Part shown: positions 28,171-36,427 of the stretch, one piece after another
Numbering within the stretch: position 1 is the stretch's first letter
How the letters are laid out: the number at the start of each line of letters is the position of its first letter
Assembly (NCBI GenBank): GCA_947479935.1
Contig: CANKBG010000019.1
Span: forward strand, 1 to 52,182
Source: Comamonadaceae bacterium
GTDB lineage: Bacteria; Pseudomonadota; Gammaproteobacteria; Burkholderiales; Burkholderiaceae_C
DNA: 52,182 nt
Direction: 5' to 3'
The notes under the pieces: model-generated
Database searches by the model: none
What the model saw: only the letters and a program-made list of their open reading frames with translations
What the model was told of the DNA's origin: nothing
Program-made: the position numbers and the translations under genes

Positions 28171-29169
28171 ATGAACCAACCTACAAAAGCATTTGCTTCA
28201 CAAGCTGACTTGGCAGACAAGATCATTAAGTTTGAACAACTCAGCAAGCACTGCTGGGCGTACACCGCTGAGGGCGATCCTAATTCGGGCGTGATCATTG
28301 GTGACAAGTTCATCATGGTGAGTGATGCCACGGCCACACCGGGCATGGCGCGTGATTTGATCAAGCAAATTCGCACCATCAGTGACAAGCCGATCAAGTA
28401 CGTGTTGCTCACGCACTATCACGCGGTGCGTGTGTTGGGTGCCTGTGCTTATGTGGCCGAAGGCGCTACCGAAGTGATTGCCAGCCAAGGCACTTATGAA
28501 CTGATCGTTGAGCGCGGCGCGCAAGACATGAAGAGCGAGATGGAGCGTTTCCCTCGTTTGTTCCGGGGTGCCGAAGAAGTGCCAGGCCTGACATGGCCCA
28601 CCATGGTGATTGGCGGCGGAGATGCCACCAAAGGCGAAGTGCCCGGCAAATTGGTGCTCGATTTGGGCGGCGTGAAAGTACAAATTTGGAGCCCTGGCTA
28701 TGGCCATACACGCGGCGACACCATCGCTTGGGTGGAAGAAGAAAAAGTTTTGTTCTCAGGCGATTTGGTGGAATATGAAGCAGGTGTTTACACCGGTGAC
28801 GCCCAACTGGAAGAATGGCCCGCCACCCTAGAAGCCTTGCGTGCTTTGAAAGCCGAGGCCATTGTGCCTGGCCGCGGTGAAGCCATGAAAGGCCAAGCCA
28901 ATGTGAACAAGGCCTTGGACTACACCAAGCGCTGGGTGGAAACTTTGTACAAAGCTGGCAAAGAAGCGGTCGCTGGCAAGATGGATTTGAAAGCCGCCAT
29001 GGCCCACACTCGCAAAAGCATGGACCCCGTGTTTGGCCATGTGTTTATCTACGAACACTGCCTGCCCTTCGACGTCACCCGCGCTTACGACGAAGCCTCC
29101 GGCATTAAAAATCCCCGCATCTGGACCGCAGAGCGCGACATCGAAATGTGGAAAGCCCTGCAGGATTAA
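28171..29169 (+). CDS. MBL-fold metallo-hydrolase with altered metal motif
   Basis: A 332-residue metallo-beta-lactamase fold protein. The family HxHxDH is HYHAVR (residues 82-87): the first two histidines remain but the Asp and third His are Val and Arg, which should remove the second metal site. Later ligands are present (YGHTRGD and FSGDLVEY, with GHVFIYEH near the end). I recall this variant from other betaproteobacteria, so it is probably a distinct subfamily, not decay. GGAG lies upstream of ATG 28171. It is bracketed on both sides by palindromes 3 and 4 and follows a TetR gene. Confidence 0.82.
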   Translation: MNQPTKAFASQADLADKIIKFEQLSKHCWAYTAEGDPNSGVIIGDKFIMVSDATATPGMARDLIKQIRTISDKPIKYVLLTHYHAVRVLGACAYVAEGATEVIASQGTYELIVERGAQDMKSEMERFPRLFRGAEEVPGLTWPTMVIGGGDATKGEVPGKLVLDLGGVKVQIWSPGYGHTRGDTIAWVEEEKVLFSGDLVEYEAGVYTGDAQLEEWPATLEALRALKAEAIVPGRGEAMKGQANVNKALDYTKRWVETLYKAGKEAVAGKMDLKAAMAHTRKSMDPVFGHVFIYEHCLPFDVTRAYDEASGIKNPRIWTAERDIEMWKALQD

Positions 29170-29175
29170 GAATTA

Positions 29176-29258
29176 AATTGGGGTCAGATCAACATTAATT
29201 TTCTGTGATTCAAAGGAATCAAGGCGGCAAGTAAATTAATGTTGATCTGACCCCAATT
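29176..29258. repeat. Large palindrome 4 (GGGGTCAGA ends, degenerate centre)
   Basis: Outer arms 29176-29201 and 29233-29258 are perfect 26-base complements with the same AATTGGGGTCAGATC ends as palindromes 1 and 3. The 31-base centre does not form matching inner arms (only GATTC/GAATC). Its right end supplies the TAA stop of the lipoprotein gene on the minus strand. With palindrome 3 it frames the MBL gene. Confidence 0.88.
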
Positions 29259-30150
29259 AAATTTTCATGAGTTCGCGAACATCGGTTTCATAGTCTTTGA
29301 GTTTGCGCTGCGCCTTCAAGCGTTGTGAGGGGGACATGATGTTGTGCAGTTGTGCTAAATTTTCACAGGCTTGTTGCTCAAGCAAAAGCTGTTTGGACAT
29401 GTCACCTGCGTCTTTGGGGCGCACCGATTGCATGATCAAGGACTGCAGCGTTTTCTCTACCTGCGGTAAGGGCATGGCAGGTTTGGTGATTTCGGATGAC
29501 ATGGCCTGCAAAGAAGTCAACTGTTCTTGTTGACGCTTCAATCGCTGCTGATAACCCCACTCTGGAGTCCATGCGGACTGCAAAAATTGCTGTTTGAGAA
29601 GTTGTCTTTGCTCTGTGTTCAAGTCGCCATAAAAAGAATTGAAACGTTCAGCGGCAATGTCGACTCGCTTTTTCACACGCGTATCCGGCGTGCCTTGAAG
29701 CCATTGCTTTTTCCAATCTTCATTGCGTGAAGCCCACTCTTTTTCCAAATGCTTGAGTTGCTTGGCGCTCAATTGAGACACCACGGGTGCAGCCAAGCGA
29801 CTGCTTTCCTGAATGATGGACTCGATGCGAATTTGAGCGCCCTCCCAAACTTTGCAAGCCTGTTCAGGGGTGATGTTGTGGGGGGCCAATGTTTGAGCTT
29901 GTACAAGCAGTTCTGCAATGGCGGGCAGCTCTTCTTTGCGGTGCCAAGCCTGAAGCTTTTGAAGCGCCACCTTGGCTTGTGGTCCTTGGGCATCACTGAA
30001 GTCAATGTAGCTGTCTAACCACCAAGATGCAATTTCGGGGAGCTTGTTATAGCCTAACCGAACGGCACTGCACCCCGTCAAAATAGCGCTTATTGACACA
30101 GCCACCAAAGAAGCCGTGATAATTCGGAACCAAAAGGATAATTTCGCCAT
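29257..30150 (-). CDS. Predicted lipoprotein, DUF6279-like
   Basis: A 297-residue exported lipoprotein: Lys3 and Arg9, a hydrophobic core and lipobox LTGC (Cys27). The mature part begins RLGYNKLPEIASWWLDSY, then long amphipathic helices rich in Gln and Lys, consistent with DUF6279; function unknown. ATG 30150 has GAGGT 8 bases upstream; a GTG at 30159 is possible. The start codon overlaps, on the opposite strand, the ATG of glmU. The stop codon lies in the edge of palindrome 4, so the repeat fixed the present C-terminus. Confidence 0.78.
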   Translation of the reverse strand: MAKLSFWFRIITASLVAVSISAILTGCSAVRLGYNKLPEIASWWLDSYIDFSDAQGPQAKVALQKLQAWHRKEELPAIAELLVQAQTLAPHNITPEQACKVWEGAQIRIESIIQESSRLAAPVVSQLSAKQLKHLEKEWASRNEDWKKQWLQGTPDTRVKKRVDIAAERFNSFYGDLNTEQRQLLKQQFLQSAWTPEWGYQQRLKRQQEQLTSLQAMSSEITKPAMPLPQVEKTLQSLIMQSVRPKDAGDMSKQLLLEQQACENLAQLHNIMSPSQRLKAQRKLKDYETDVRELMKI

Positions 30151-31609
30151 GTCGGACACCTCAGTTAATCAATCTACATTTTCGCTTGAACGACCGCTAG
30201 ACGTGGTTGTCATGGCGGCGGGTAAGGGTACTCGAATGAAGAGCCGGCTTCCCAAGGTTCTTCAGTGTCTGGCGGGCAAGCCCTTGTTGGAGCATGTGTT
30301 GGACACAGCTGCTCAATTGAAAGCGCGATCTGCCGTTGTGATTACCGGCCATGGCGCAGATGAGGTGGAGGCTGCTGTTTCTTTGAAGACAGGCGGGTTG
30401 GCAGTCAAATTTGTCAGACAAGAACCCCAGTTAGGGACTGGCCATGCGGTGCAACAAGCGGTGCCAGTGCTGGCCGATGATGGCTTGGTGGTGGTGTTGT
30501 CGGGCGATGTCCCCCTTACGCATGCCGACACGCTCAAGGCCTTGATGGGGTGTGTGCGACAGGCAGGATCAACAGCAGATAGCTTGGCCTTGTTGACCCT
30601 CGATATGCCCAACCCTACAGGCTACGGCCGCATTGCTCGCAACGCGCAAGGCAACAACGTGCTGGCCATCGTGGAGCAAAAAGATGCCAGCCCAGAGCAA
30701 CTCCAAATTCAAGAGGTCTACAGCGGCATCATGGCTGTGCCAGCACTCCTGCTCAAAAAATGGCTGGCCAAACTCGACAATCAGAATGCTCAAGGTGAGT
30801 ACTACCTCACAGATGTCGTGAAATGGGCGGTGGCTGATGGCGTGAAAGTTGTGGCGTATCGCATTCAAGACGAGTTGCAAGTGACGGGCGTGAACAGCCC
30901 TCAACAGTTGGCCCAATTGGAACGTGCTTATCAGTTGCAAAAAGCAAACGACTTGATGTTGCAAGGCGTGCGTTTGGCAGACCCAGCGCGCTTAGATGTG
31001 CGCGGTAATTTGAACTGTGAAGCCGATGTCGAAATCGATGTGAACTGTGTGTTCGAAGGTCAGGTGCATTTGGGCGAAGGCGTTCGAATTGGCCCCAACT
31101 GTGTCATTGCCAATGCCCGCATTGCCGCAGGCGCCGTGATCCATGCCTTCACGCACATCGACGGTGAAAAATTAGGTGTCACGGTGGGCGAGGGCGCACT
31201 GATTGGCCCCTTTGCAAGACTGCGCCCTGGCGCGCAACTGGGACCTGAAGTTCACATTGGCAACTTTGTGGAAGTTAAAAATTCCACCCTTGCCAAAGGT
31301 GCCAAGGCCAACCACTTGGCCTACTTGGGCGATGCCACGGTGGGCGAACGCGTGAACTATGGCGCCGGCAGCATCACTGCCAATTACGACGGTGCCAACA
31401 AACACCGCACCATCATTGAAAACGATGTGCATGTCGGCAGCAATTGTGTCTTGGTGGCGCCTGTCACCATTGGCGCAGGTGGCACGGTGGGTGGGGGTTC
31501 CACCATTTCCAAGAGCACTGAGCCCGGTGCATTGAGTGTGGCGCGTGGCAAACAAGTGAGCATTGCCAATTGGAAGCGGCCACAAAAAGCGCCCAAGCCA
31601 GCAAAGTAA
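30149..31609 (+). CDS. glmU: Bifunctional UDP-GlcNAc diphosphorylase / glucosamine-1-phosphate acetyltransferase
   Basis: A 486-residue enzyme making UDP-GlcNAc for cell wall and LPS. The uridyltransferase half has AAGKGTRMKSRLPK; the C-terminal half is a left-handed beta helix with GAGSITANYDG and KSTEPGALSVARGKQ. The start at 30149 has AAGGA 10 bases upstream and overlaps the divergent lipoprotein start codon. It carries about 16 extra N-terminal residues before the conserved LDVVVMAAGKG. glmS lies 0.7 kb downstream, with an Lrp gene between. Confidence 0.96.
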   Translation: MSDTSVNQSTFSLERPLDVVVMAAGKGTRMKSRLPKVLQCLAGKPLLEHVLDTAAQLKARSAVVITGHGADEVEAAVSLKTGGLAVKFVRQEPQLGTGHAVQQAVPVLADDGLVVVLSGDVPLTHADTLKALMGCVRQAGSTADSLALLTLDMPNPTGYGRIARNAQGNNVLAIVEQKDASPEQLQIQEVYSGIMAVPALLLKKWLAKLDNQNAQGEYYLTDVVKWAVADGVKVVAYRIQDELQVTGVNSPQQLAQLERAYQLQKANDLMLQGVRLADPARLDVRGNLNCEADVEIDVNCVFEGQVHLGEGVRIGPNCVIANARIAAGAVIHAFTHIDGEKLGVTVGEGALIGPFARLRPGAQLGPEVHIGNFVEVKNSTLAKGAKANHLAYLGDATVGERVNYGAGSITANYDGANKHRTIIENDVHVGSNCVLVAPVTIGAGGTVGGGSTISKSTEPGALSVARGKQVSIANWKRPQKAPKPAK

Positions 31610-31639
31610 GTTGCTGGTGTTTGACTAGCTTCTGAAAAA

Positions 31640-32152
31640 TTAAACTTCAGAAATAGGCAGTGGAATTTCAGTGCCAAACTTGGCGCGCTTCACGCTGAAA
31701 AATGCTTTGACATTGCGCACATTGGCATCTTGCGTCAGCAGTCTTTGCGTGAAGCTTAAGTAAGTTGGCATGTTCGCCACTTGCACCACCAACATAAAAT
31801 CAGGGCCGGGGGAAACACGCCAACATTGCTGAACCGCTGATTCTTTGATGGCGCGTGTTTCAAAAGCTTGAAGAAATTCCTCGCCTTGCTTGTCCAGGCT
31901 AATTTCAATCAGGGCCGTCACGCTGTGGCCCATCAGGCGACCTAATTTGTCGGACGACAAAATGGCCACTTGTTTCTCTATCCAGCCTTCTTGTTGCAAT
32001 CGCTTGGTTCTGCGCAGGCAAGTGGGGGCGGAAATGCTCAGTTTGTCGGCCAATCCGATGTTGCTGATGCTGGCATCGGCTTGCAAAATAGCGAGAAGTT
32101 TGAGGTCGGTGGCGTCGAGATGACCGGGGGCAGCACTTGGTTCGGTGAGCAT
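31640..32152 (-). CDS. Lrp/AsnC family transcriptional regulator
   Basis: A 170-residue regulator with an N-terminal HTH (LDATDLKLLAILQ, then SAPTCLRRTKRL) and a C-terminal RAM domain containing HSVTALIEISL and QCWRVSPGPDFMLVVQV. Such proteins form octamers and sense amino acids. It is divergent from glmS across a very AT-rich 149-base spacer with two palindromes, so it may regulate itself and glmS. It is convergent with glmU; a 7-bp hairpin (TTCTGAA/TTCAGAA at 31630-31652) lies at the ends. Confidence 0.9.
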   Translation of the reverse strand: MLTEPSAAPGHLDATDLKLLAILQADASISNIGLADKLSISAPTCLRRTKRLQQEGWIEKQVAILSSDKLGRLMGHSVTALIEISLDKQGEEFLQAFETRAIKESAVQQCWRVSPGPDFMLVVQVANMPTYLSFTQRLLTQDANVRNVKAFFSVKRAKFGTEIPLPISEV

Positions 32153-32173
32153 GAATTATTTCAAATAGTAAAA

Positions 32174-32223
32174 TATTATGAAATAATAAACCAAAATATA
32201 TTAATTATGAAATTTAATTTCAT
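32174..32223. promoter_or_regulatory. AT-rich palindromes, candidate Lrp operators
   Basis: TATTATGAAATAATA (32174-32188) and ATGAAATTTAATTTCAT (32207-32223) are perfect palindromes around odd centres, about 34 bases apart centre to centre (three helical turns), in the spacer between the Lrp gene and glmS. This spacing suits binding of an Lrp octamer. No protein binding can be shown from sequence alone. Confidence 0.5.
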
Positions 32224-32301
32224 TAAATTGATATTTAATTCAAAGTAATTTCTTTTAGAGAGGCCTAAGATGCCCCCACATTCAATTTAAAGGATTGACC
32301 C

Positions 32302-34203
32302 ATGTGCGGCATTGTTGGTGCAGTTTCAGACAGAAACATCGTTCCCATCTTGGTTCAGGGCTTGCAACGTTTGGAGTACAGGGGTTATGACTCCTGCGGC
32401 GTGGCCATTCATGAGGCCAGCTTGAAGCGGGGTCAGGGCGGGCTCAAACGCGCGCGCAGCACTTCGCGCGTGTCTGAGCTGATGAGCCAAATTGAATCCG
32501 ATCATTTGGACAGCGGGACCGGCATTGCGCACACTCGTTGGGCCACTCATGGTGCACCTGCCGTACGCAACGCACATCCTCATTTCAGTTCGGGGCCAGG
32601 CACTTTAGAAGCACTCAAAGACAAGCCCGGTCGCGTTGCCTTGGTGCACAACGGCATCATTGAGAACCATGACGAATTGCGCGCGCTGTTGCAAGCAAAG
32701 GCTTATGTCTTTACCAGCCAAACCGACACAGAAGTGATCTCACATTGGGTCGACAGTGTGTATGACGGTGATTTGTTTGAGGCCGTGAAGCGCACCGTGA
32801 AAGAACTGAAAGGCGCTTACGCCATTGCGGTATTTCACAAAGACGAACCCCAACGTGTGGTGGGCGCTCGTGCTGGCTCACCGCTCATTTTGGGCGTTGG
32901 CACATCACACCAAGAAAACTTTTTGGCCAGCGATGCCATGGCCTTGGCGGGTGTGACAGATCAAATTGTTTATCTTGAAGAAGGTGACTTGGTTGACATT
33001 CAGTTGGGTAAGTACTGGATTGAAAATCGCGATCATCAGCGCGTGGCGCGCCCTGTAAAAACGGTGCATGCACACAGCGGCGCAGCAGAACTCGGCCCTT
33101 ATCGCCACTACATGCAGAAAGAAATTTTCGAGCAGCCCCGCGCCATTGCAGATACTTTGGAGGGTGTTGAACACATCGTGCCCGAGTTGTTTGATGGCAT
33201 GAGTGGCGGTGACAATTCAGCAAGCGCATTCAAAGTTTTCAAAGAAATTGACAAGGTTTTGATCCTCGCTTGCGGCACCAGTTATTACAGCGGTTGCGTG
33301 GCCAAATATTGGTTGGAGTCTGTGGCTCAAATTCCTTGCCAAGTTGAAATTGCCAGCGAGTACCGTTACCGTGATTCAGTGCCAGACCCCCAAACTTTGG
33401 TGGTTACCATCACGCAATCGGGCGAAACGGCTGACACTTTGGCCGCATTAAGACATGCGCAAAGTTTGGGTATGCATCACACGCTAACCATTTGCAACGT
33501 GGCCACATCGGCCATGGTGCGTGAGTGCAAGTTGGCTTATGTCACACGGGCTGGTACAGAAATTGGCGTAGCTTCCACCAAAGCCTTTACCACTCAACTG
33601 GCAGGCTTGTTTTTACTCACGTTGGCGTTGGCGCAAAGCAAAGGCCGATTGAGTGAACAAGATGAAGCCAAGCACTTGAAAGACATGCGTCACTTGCCTT
33701 CGGCTTTGCAAGCGGTGTTGGCGCTTGAGCCGCAAATCATCAGTTGGTCGCAAGAATTTGCATCCAAAGAAAACGCGCTGTTCTTGGGCCGTGGCACACA
33801 CTATCCCATTGCATTAGAAGGTGCATTGAAGCTGAAGGAGATTACCTACATTCACGCGGAGGCTTATGCCGCGGGTGAACTGAAGCACGGCCCCTTGGCG
33901 TTGGTGACCAGTGAGATGCCGGTGGTGACTGTGGCGCCCAACGATGTGTTGTTAGAGAAGCTTAAAAGCAATATGCAGGAGGTGAGGGCGCGGGGAGGAG
34001 TGCTTTATGTGTTGGCCGATGGCGATACGCAAATCTCAAGCAGTGAAGGTATCAATGTGATTCGGATGCCAGAGAACTATGGGGTGTTGTCGCCTATTCT
34101 TCACGTGGTGCCGTTGCAGTTGTTGGCTTATCACACGGCTTGTGCAAGGGGCACTGATGTTGATAAGCCACGGAATTTGGCTAAAAGCGTGACTGTGGAA
34201 TGA
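32302..34203 (+). CDS. glmS: Glutamine-fructose-6-phosphate aminotransferase (isomerising)
   Basis: A 633-residue enzyme giving glucosamine-6-phosphate, first step to UDP-GlcNAc. The N-terminal Cys2 of MCGIVGA is the glutaminase nucleophile; two SIS domains follow ([27 protein letters not shown]), and the C-terminus ends KSVTVE as in other GlmS. AAGGA lies 8 bases before ATG 32302. No glmS ribozyme is seen (that is a Gram-positive feature). The gene is followed by palindrome 5. Confidence 0.97.
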   Translation: MCGIVGAVSDRNIVPILVQGLQRLEYRGYDSCGVAIHEASLKRGQGGLKRARSTSRVSELMSQIESDHLDSGTGIAHTRWATHGAPAVRNAHPHFSSGPGTLEALKDKPGRVALVHNGIIENHDELRALLQAKAYVFTSQTDTEVISHWVDSVYDGDLFEAVKRTVKELKGAYAIAVFHKDEPQRVVGARAGSPLILGVGTSHQENFLASDAMALAGVTDQIVYLEEGDLVDIQLGKYWIENRDHQRVARPVKTVHAHSGAAELGPYRHYMQKEIFEQPRAIADTLEGVEHIVPELFDGMSGGDNSASAFKVFKEIDKVLILACGTSYYSGCVAKYWLESVAQIPCQVEIASEYRYRDSVPDPQTLVVTITQSGETADTLAALRHAQSLGMHHTLTICNVATSAMVRECKLAYVTRAGTEIGVASTKAFTTQLAGLFLLTLALAQSKGRLSEQDEAKHLKDMRHLPSALQAVLALEPQIISWSQEFASKENALFLGRGTHYPIALEGALKLKEITYIHAEAYAAGELKHGPLALVTSEMPVVTVAPNDVLLEKLKSNMQEVRARGGVLYVLADGDTQISSSEGINVIRMPENYGVLSPILHVVPLQLLAYHTACARGTDVDKPRNLAKSVTVE

Positions 34204-34221
34204 ATTTTTCTCCGGCTTGGC

Positions 34222-34299
34222 GTTGTTGAGAATTGTAGAGGGGCTTCCTCATACTGGGGTACCAGAAATCGTTCAGCCCCCTCTACAATTTTCAACAAC
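34222..34299. repeat. Palindrome 5 (loop family 1, own arms, no GGGGTCAGA ends)
   Basis: Arms 34222-34245 and 34275-34299 pair with one mismatch and one extra base. The 29-base loop 34246-34274, with TACTGGGGTACCAG, is identical to the loop of palindrome 2 (reverse orientation) and differs at one base from palindrome 1. The arms are unrelated to those. It sits between glmS and mazE and could terminate glmS. Confidence 0.88.
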
Positions 34300-34335
34300 T
34301 TATTGGCGGTTGAAGCTTTTCATTCAATCTCATAA

Positions 34336-34356
34336 GTAATAACATTGTAGTAACAT
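34336..34356 (+). promoter_or_regulatory. Direct repeats upstream of mazE, candidate operator
   Basis: GTAATAACAT and GTAGTAACAT (9 of 10 identical) are spaced 11 bases, one helical turn, and end 17 bases before the mazE start. Autoregulation by MazE-MazF binding to repeats over the promoter is known for this family; binding here is inference. Confidence 0.4.
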
Positions 34357-34372
34357 CACCAAAAAGCCAACC

Positions 34373-34621
34373 ATGCAAGTCAATATCCGATCCTTAGGCA
34401 ACTCCAAGGGTATTCTCATTCCCAAGCCCATCCTCGAGCAAACAGGTTTGCAAGATGTGGCAGAGCTTCGCGTTAAAAACGGCGTGATTGAAATTCGACC
34501 CCTTAAAACCAATCCCCGAGAGGGCTGGGCCATTGACAGTCAACGCATTGCCATGGACAAAGACGACCCTCTGGTGTGGCCAGAATTTGGGAATGCCGAT
34601 GACAAGGATTTGAAGTGGTAA
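34373..34621 (+). CDS. mazE: MazE/PemI-type AbrB antitoxin
   Basis: An 82-residue protein whose N-terminal half (VNIRSLGNSKGILIPKPILEQTG) is the swapped-hairpin AbrB DNA-binding fold of MazE, followed by an acidic C-terminal tail that should wrap the toxin (DKDDPLVWPEF). It overlaps mazF by 7 bases. It neutralises the toxin and probably represses its own promoter. Confidence 0.88.
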   Translation: MQVNIRSLGNSKGILIPKPILEQTGLQDVAELRVKNGVIEIRPLKTNPREGWAIDSQRIAMDKDDPLVWPEFGNADDKDLKW

Positions 34622-34956
34622 CGCCTCCCGAGCTTGCTACCGGCGAAATTTGGCTGGTTCAACTCGACCCCACAGTAGGTAGCGAAATTCAAAAAACAAG
34701 ACCTTGTGTTTTGATCTCGCCGCCAGAAATGTTGAGCCATTTGCGAACAGTCATTGTGGCCCCCATGACCACGGGATCACGTTCTGCTGCTTTTAGAATT
34801 CCTATAACTTTCAAGGGAAAGTCGGGCATGATTTTGCTAGATCAAATTCAAACCATGGACAAATCACGCTTGGTCAAGCGTGAGGGGGCAGTTCATGGGT
34901 CAACACTTAAGCGTGCATTGATCACTTTGCAGCAGATGTTTGCGCCTATCGTTTGA
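34615..34956 (+). CDS. mazF: MazF/PemK-type endoribonuclease toxin
   Basis: A 113-residue toxin that cuts single-stranded mRNA at short motifs. ATGEIWLVQLDPTVGSE, then KTRPCVLISP and VAPMTTG are the usual marks, with the catalytic Arg and Thr in those blocks. It starts with GTG inside the end of mazE, so translation is coupled. It ends 53 bases before gnd. The pair is inserted, with palindrome 5, between glmS and gnd, housekeeping genes. Confidence 0.9.
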   Translation: MVTPPELATGEIWLVQLDPTVGSEIQKTRPCVLISPPEMLSHLRTVIVAPMTTGSRSAAFRIPITFKGKSGMILLDQIQTMDKSRLVKREGAVHGSTLKRALITLQQMFAPIV

Positions 34957-35008
34957 CTTCATTGATACTGCAAACTTTATCTTCCTTAAAAAATCATTCA
35001 AACAAGAA

Positions 35009-36427
35009 ATGAAAAATACACAAATCGGTTTAGTGGGATTGGGCGTTATGGGCGAAAACTTAGCCCTGAACTTGGAGCGCAATGGCTTCAGCGTCACCGG
35101 TTTTGATTTAAACGAACCTAAGCGCACCAGTTTTTCAAAACGCACAGAAAGCTTGAAGGCATTCGCTGCCAATTCCTTGGCAGAGTTGATCGCGAATTTA
35201 CAACTGCCTCGCCGCGTCTGGCTCATGGTACCTGCTGGAGCCCCAGTTGATGCAGTGTTGAATGAATTGAAGACCATGTTGTCAGCCGGCGACGTGGTGA
35301 TAGACGGCGGCAATACCCTGTACCGCGACACGCAAAGAAGAATAGATTCGCTCGAAGGCACAGGTATTTTGTACGTGGGTGCTGGCGTAAGCGGTGGCGA
35401 AGAGGGCGCATTGCATGGCCCCGCTTTGATGCCAGGTGGTTCATCTGAAGCATGGCCATTGGTGCGCCCGTTCTTACAAGCCATCGCCGCCAAAGCCGAC
35501 GATGGTCAACCCTGTTGTGAATGGATGGGCCCTGGCGGTGCCGGTCACTTTGTGAAGATGGTGCACAACGGCATTGAATATGCCGACATGCAAATGATTT
35601 GCGAAGCCTATGCGCTTATGAAGAGCCTAGGCATGACCCCCATGCAAATGAGCGCAGTGTTTCGCGATTGGGGTCAAGGTGACCTCAGCAGTTACTTGAT
35701 TGACATTACGGCTGACATCTTGTCTCACAACGATCCTGAAACAGGCAATGCCTTGGTTGAAATGATTTTGGACACGGCGGAACAAAAAGGCACGGGCAAA
35801 TGGACCAGCCAAGTGGCCTTGGATTTAGGTGTAAGTGCCCCCACCATTGCCGATGCGGTTTTTGCGCGCACCATCAGTGCCATGCAACCTGAACGGGTGG
35901 TGGCTTCGAAATTGTTAAAAGGCCCCAAGCCGCAAGCAACCCAAAATTTGGAAGTGGTCTTGACCAAAATTCAACGTGCTTTATTAGCCTCGAAAATTTG
36001 TGCCTATGCACAGGGCTTTGCACTGCTCAAAGCTGGCGACAAAGAACATGATTGGCAATTGCCCATGGACAAAGTAGCTTCGGTTTGGCGCGCAGGCTGC
36101 ATTATTCGGGCACATTTGCTCGAAGATATCCGCAGTGCGTTTGCCAACAAACAAGAGCTCAACAACTTGCTCATCGACGATCACTTTGCACGCCTCATGG
36201 CAGAGTGCCAACAAGACCTCCGTGAAGTGGTGGCCATGGCCGCCTTAAGTGGCGTGGCCGTGCCTGCATTCATGAGTGCCTTGAGTTATTACGATGCCTA
36301 CAGAACCGAGCGTTTGCCCGCTAACTTGTTACAGGCTCAGCGTGATTACTTTGGCGCACACACCTATCAGCGCTTGGACAAGCCTGGCAAGTTCCACACG
36401 CAGTGGCCGAAGGGTAAGCAACTGTGA
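35009..36427 (+). CDS. gnd: 6-phosphogluconate dehydrogenase, decarboxylating
   Basis: A 472-residue NADP-dependent enzyme of the oxidative pentose phosphate path. GLVGLGVMGENLALN is the Rossmann motif; GVSGGEEGALHGP and GGAGHFVKMVHNGIEY with the catalytic Lys follow. The frame begins upstream at 34940 but that part overlaps mazF and is not conserved; ATG 35009 starts MKNTQIGL. Its last bases overlap the LysE-type gene start, so they are coupled. Confidence 0.96.
   Translation: MKNTQIGLVGLGVMGENLALNLERNGFSVTGFDLNEPKRTSFSKRTESLKAFAANSLAELIANLQLPRRVWLMVPAGAPVDAVLNELKTMLSAGDVVIDGGNTLYRDTQRRIDSLEGTGILYVGAGVSGGEEGALHGPALMPGGSSEAWPLVRPFLQAIAAKADDGQPCCEWMGPGGAGHFVKMVHNGIEYADMQMICEAYALMKSLGMTPMQMSAVFRDWGQGDLSSYLIDITADILSHNDPETGNALVEMILDTAEQKGTGKWTSQVALDLGVSAPTIADAVFARTISAMQPERVVASKLLKGPKPQATQNLEVVLTKIQRALLASKICAYAQGFALLKAGDKEHDWQLPMDKVASVWRAGCIIRAHLLEDIRSAFANKQELNNLLIDDHFARLMAECQQDLREVVAMAALSGVAVPAFMSALSYYDAYRTERLPANLLQAQRDYFGAHTYQRLDKPGKFHTQWPKGKQL

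Noticed and set aside
6565..29258. Palindromes as a CRISPR array
   Set aside because: Copies are kilobases apart, with no regular repeat-spacer pattern and no cas genes.
6565..34299. Palindromes as integron attC sites
   Set aside because: They have conserved ends and variable centres as attC do, but the GTTRRRY/RYYYAAC core sites and an integrase gene are absent; XerC here is the housekeeping enzyme.
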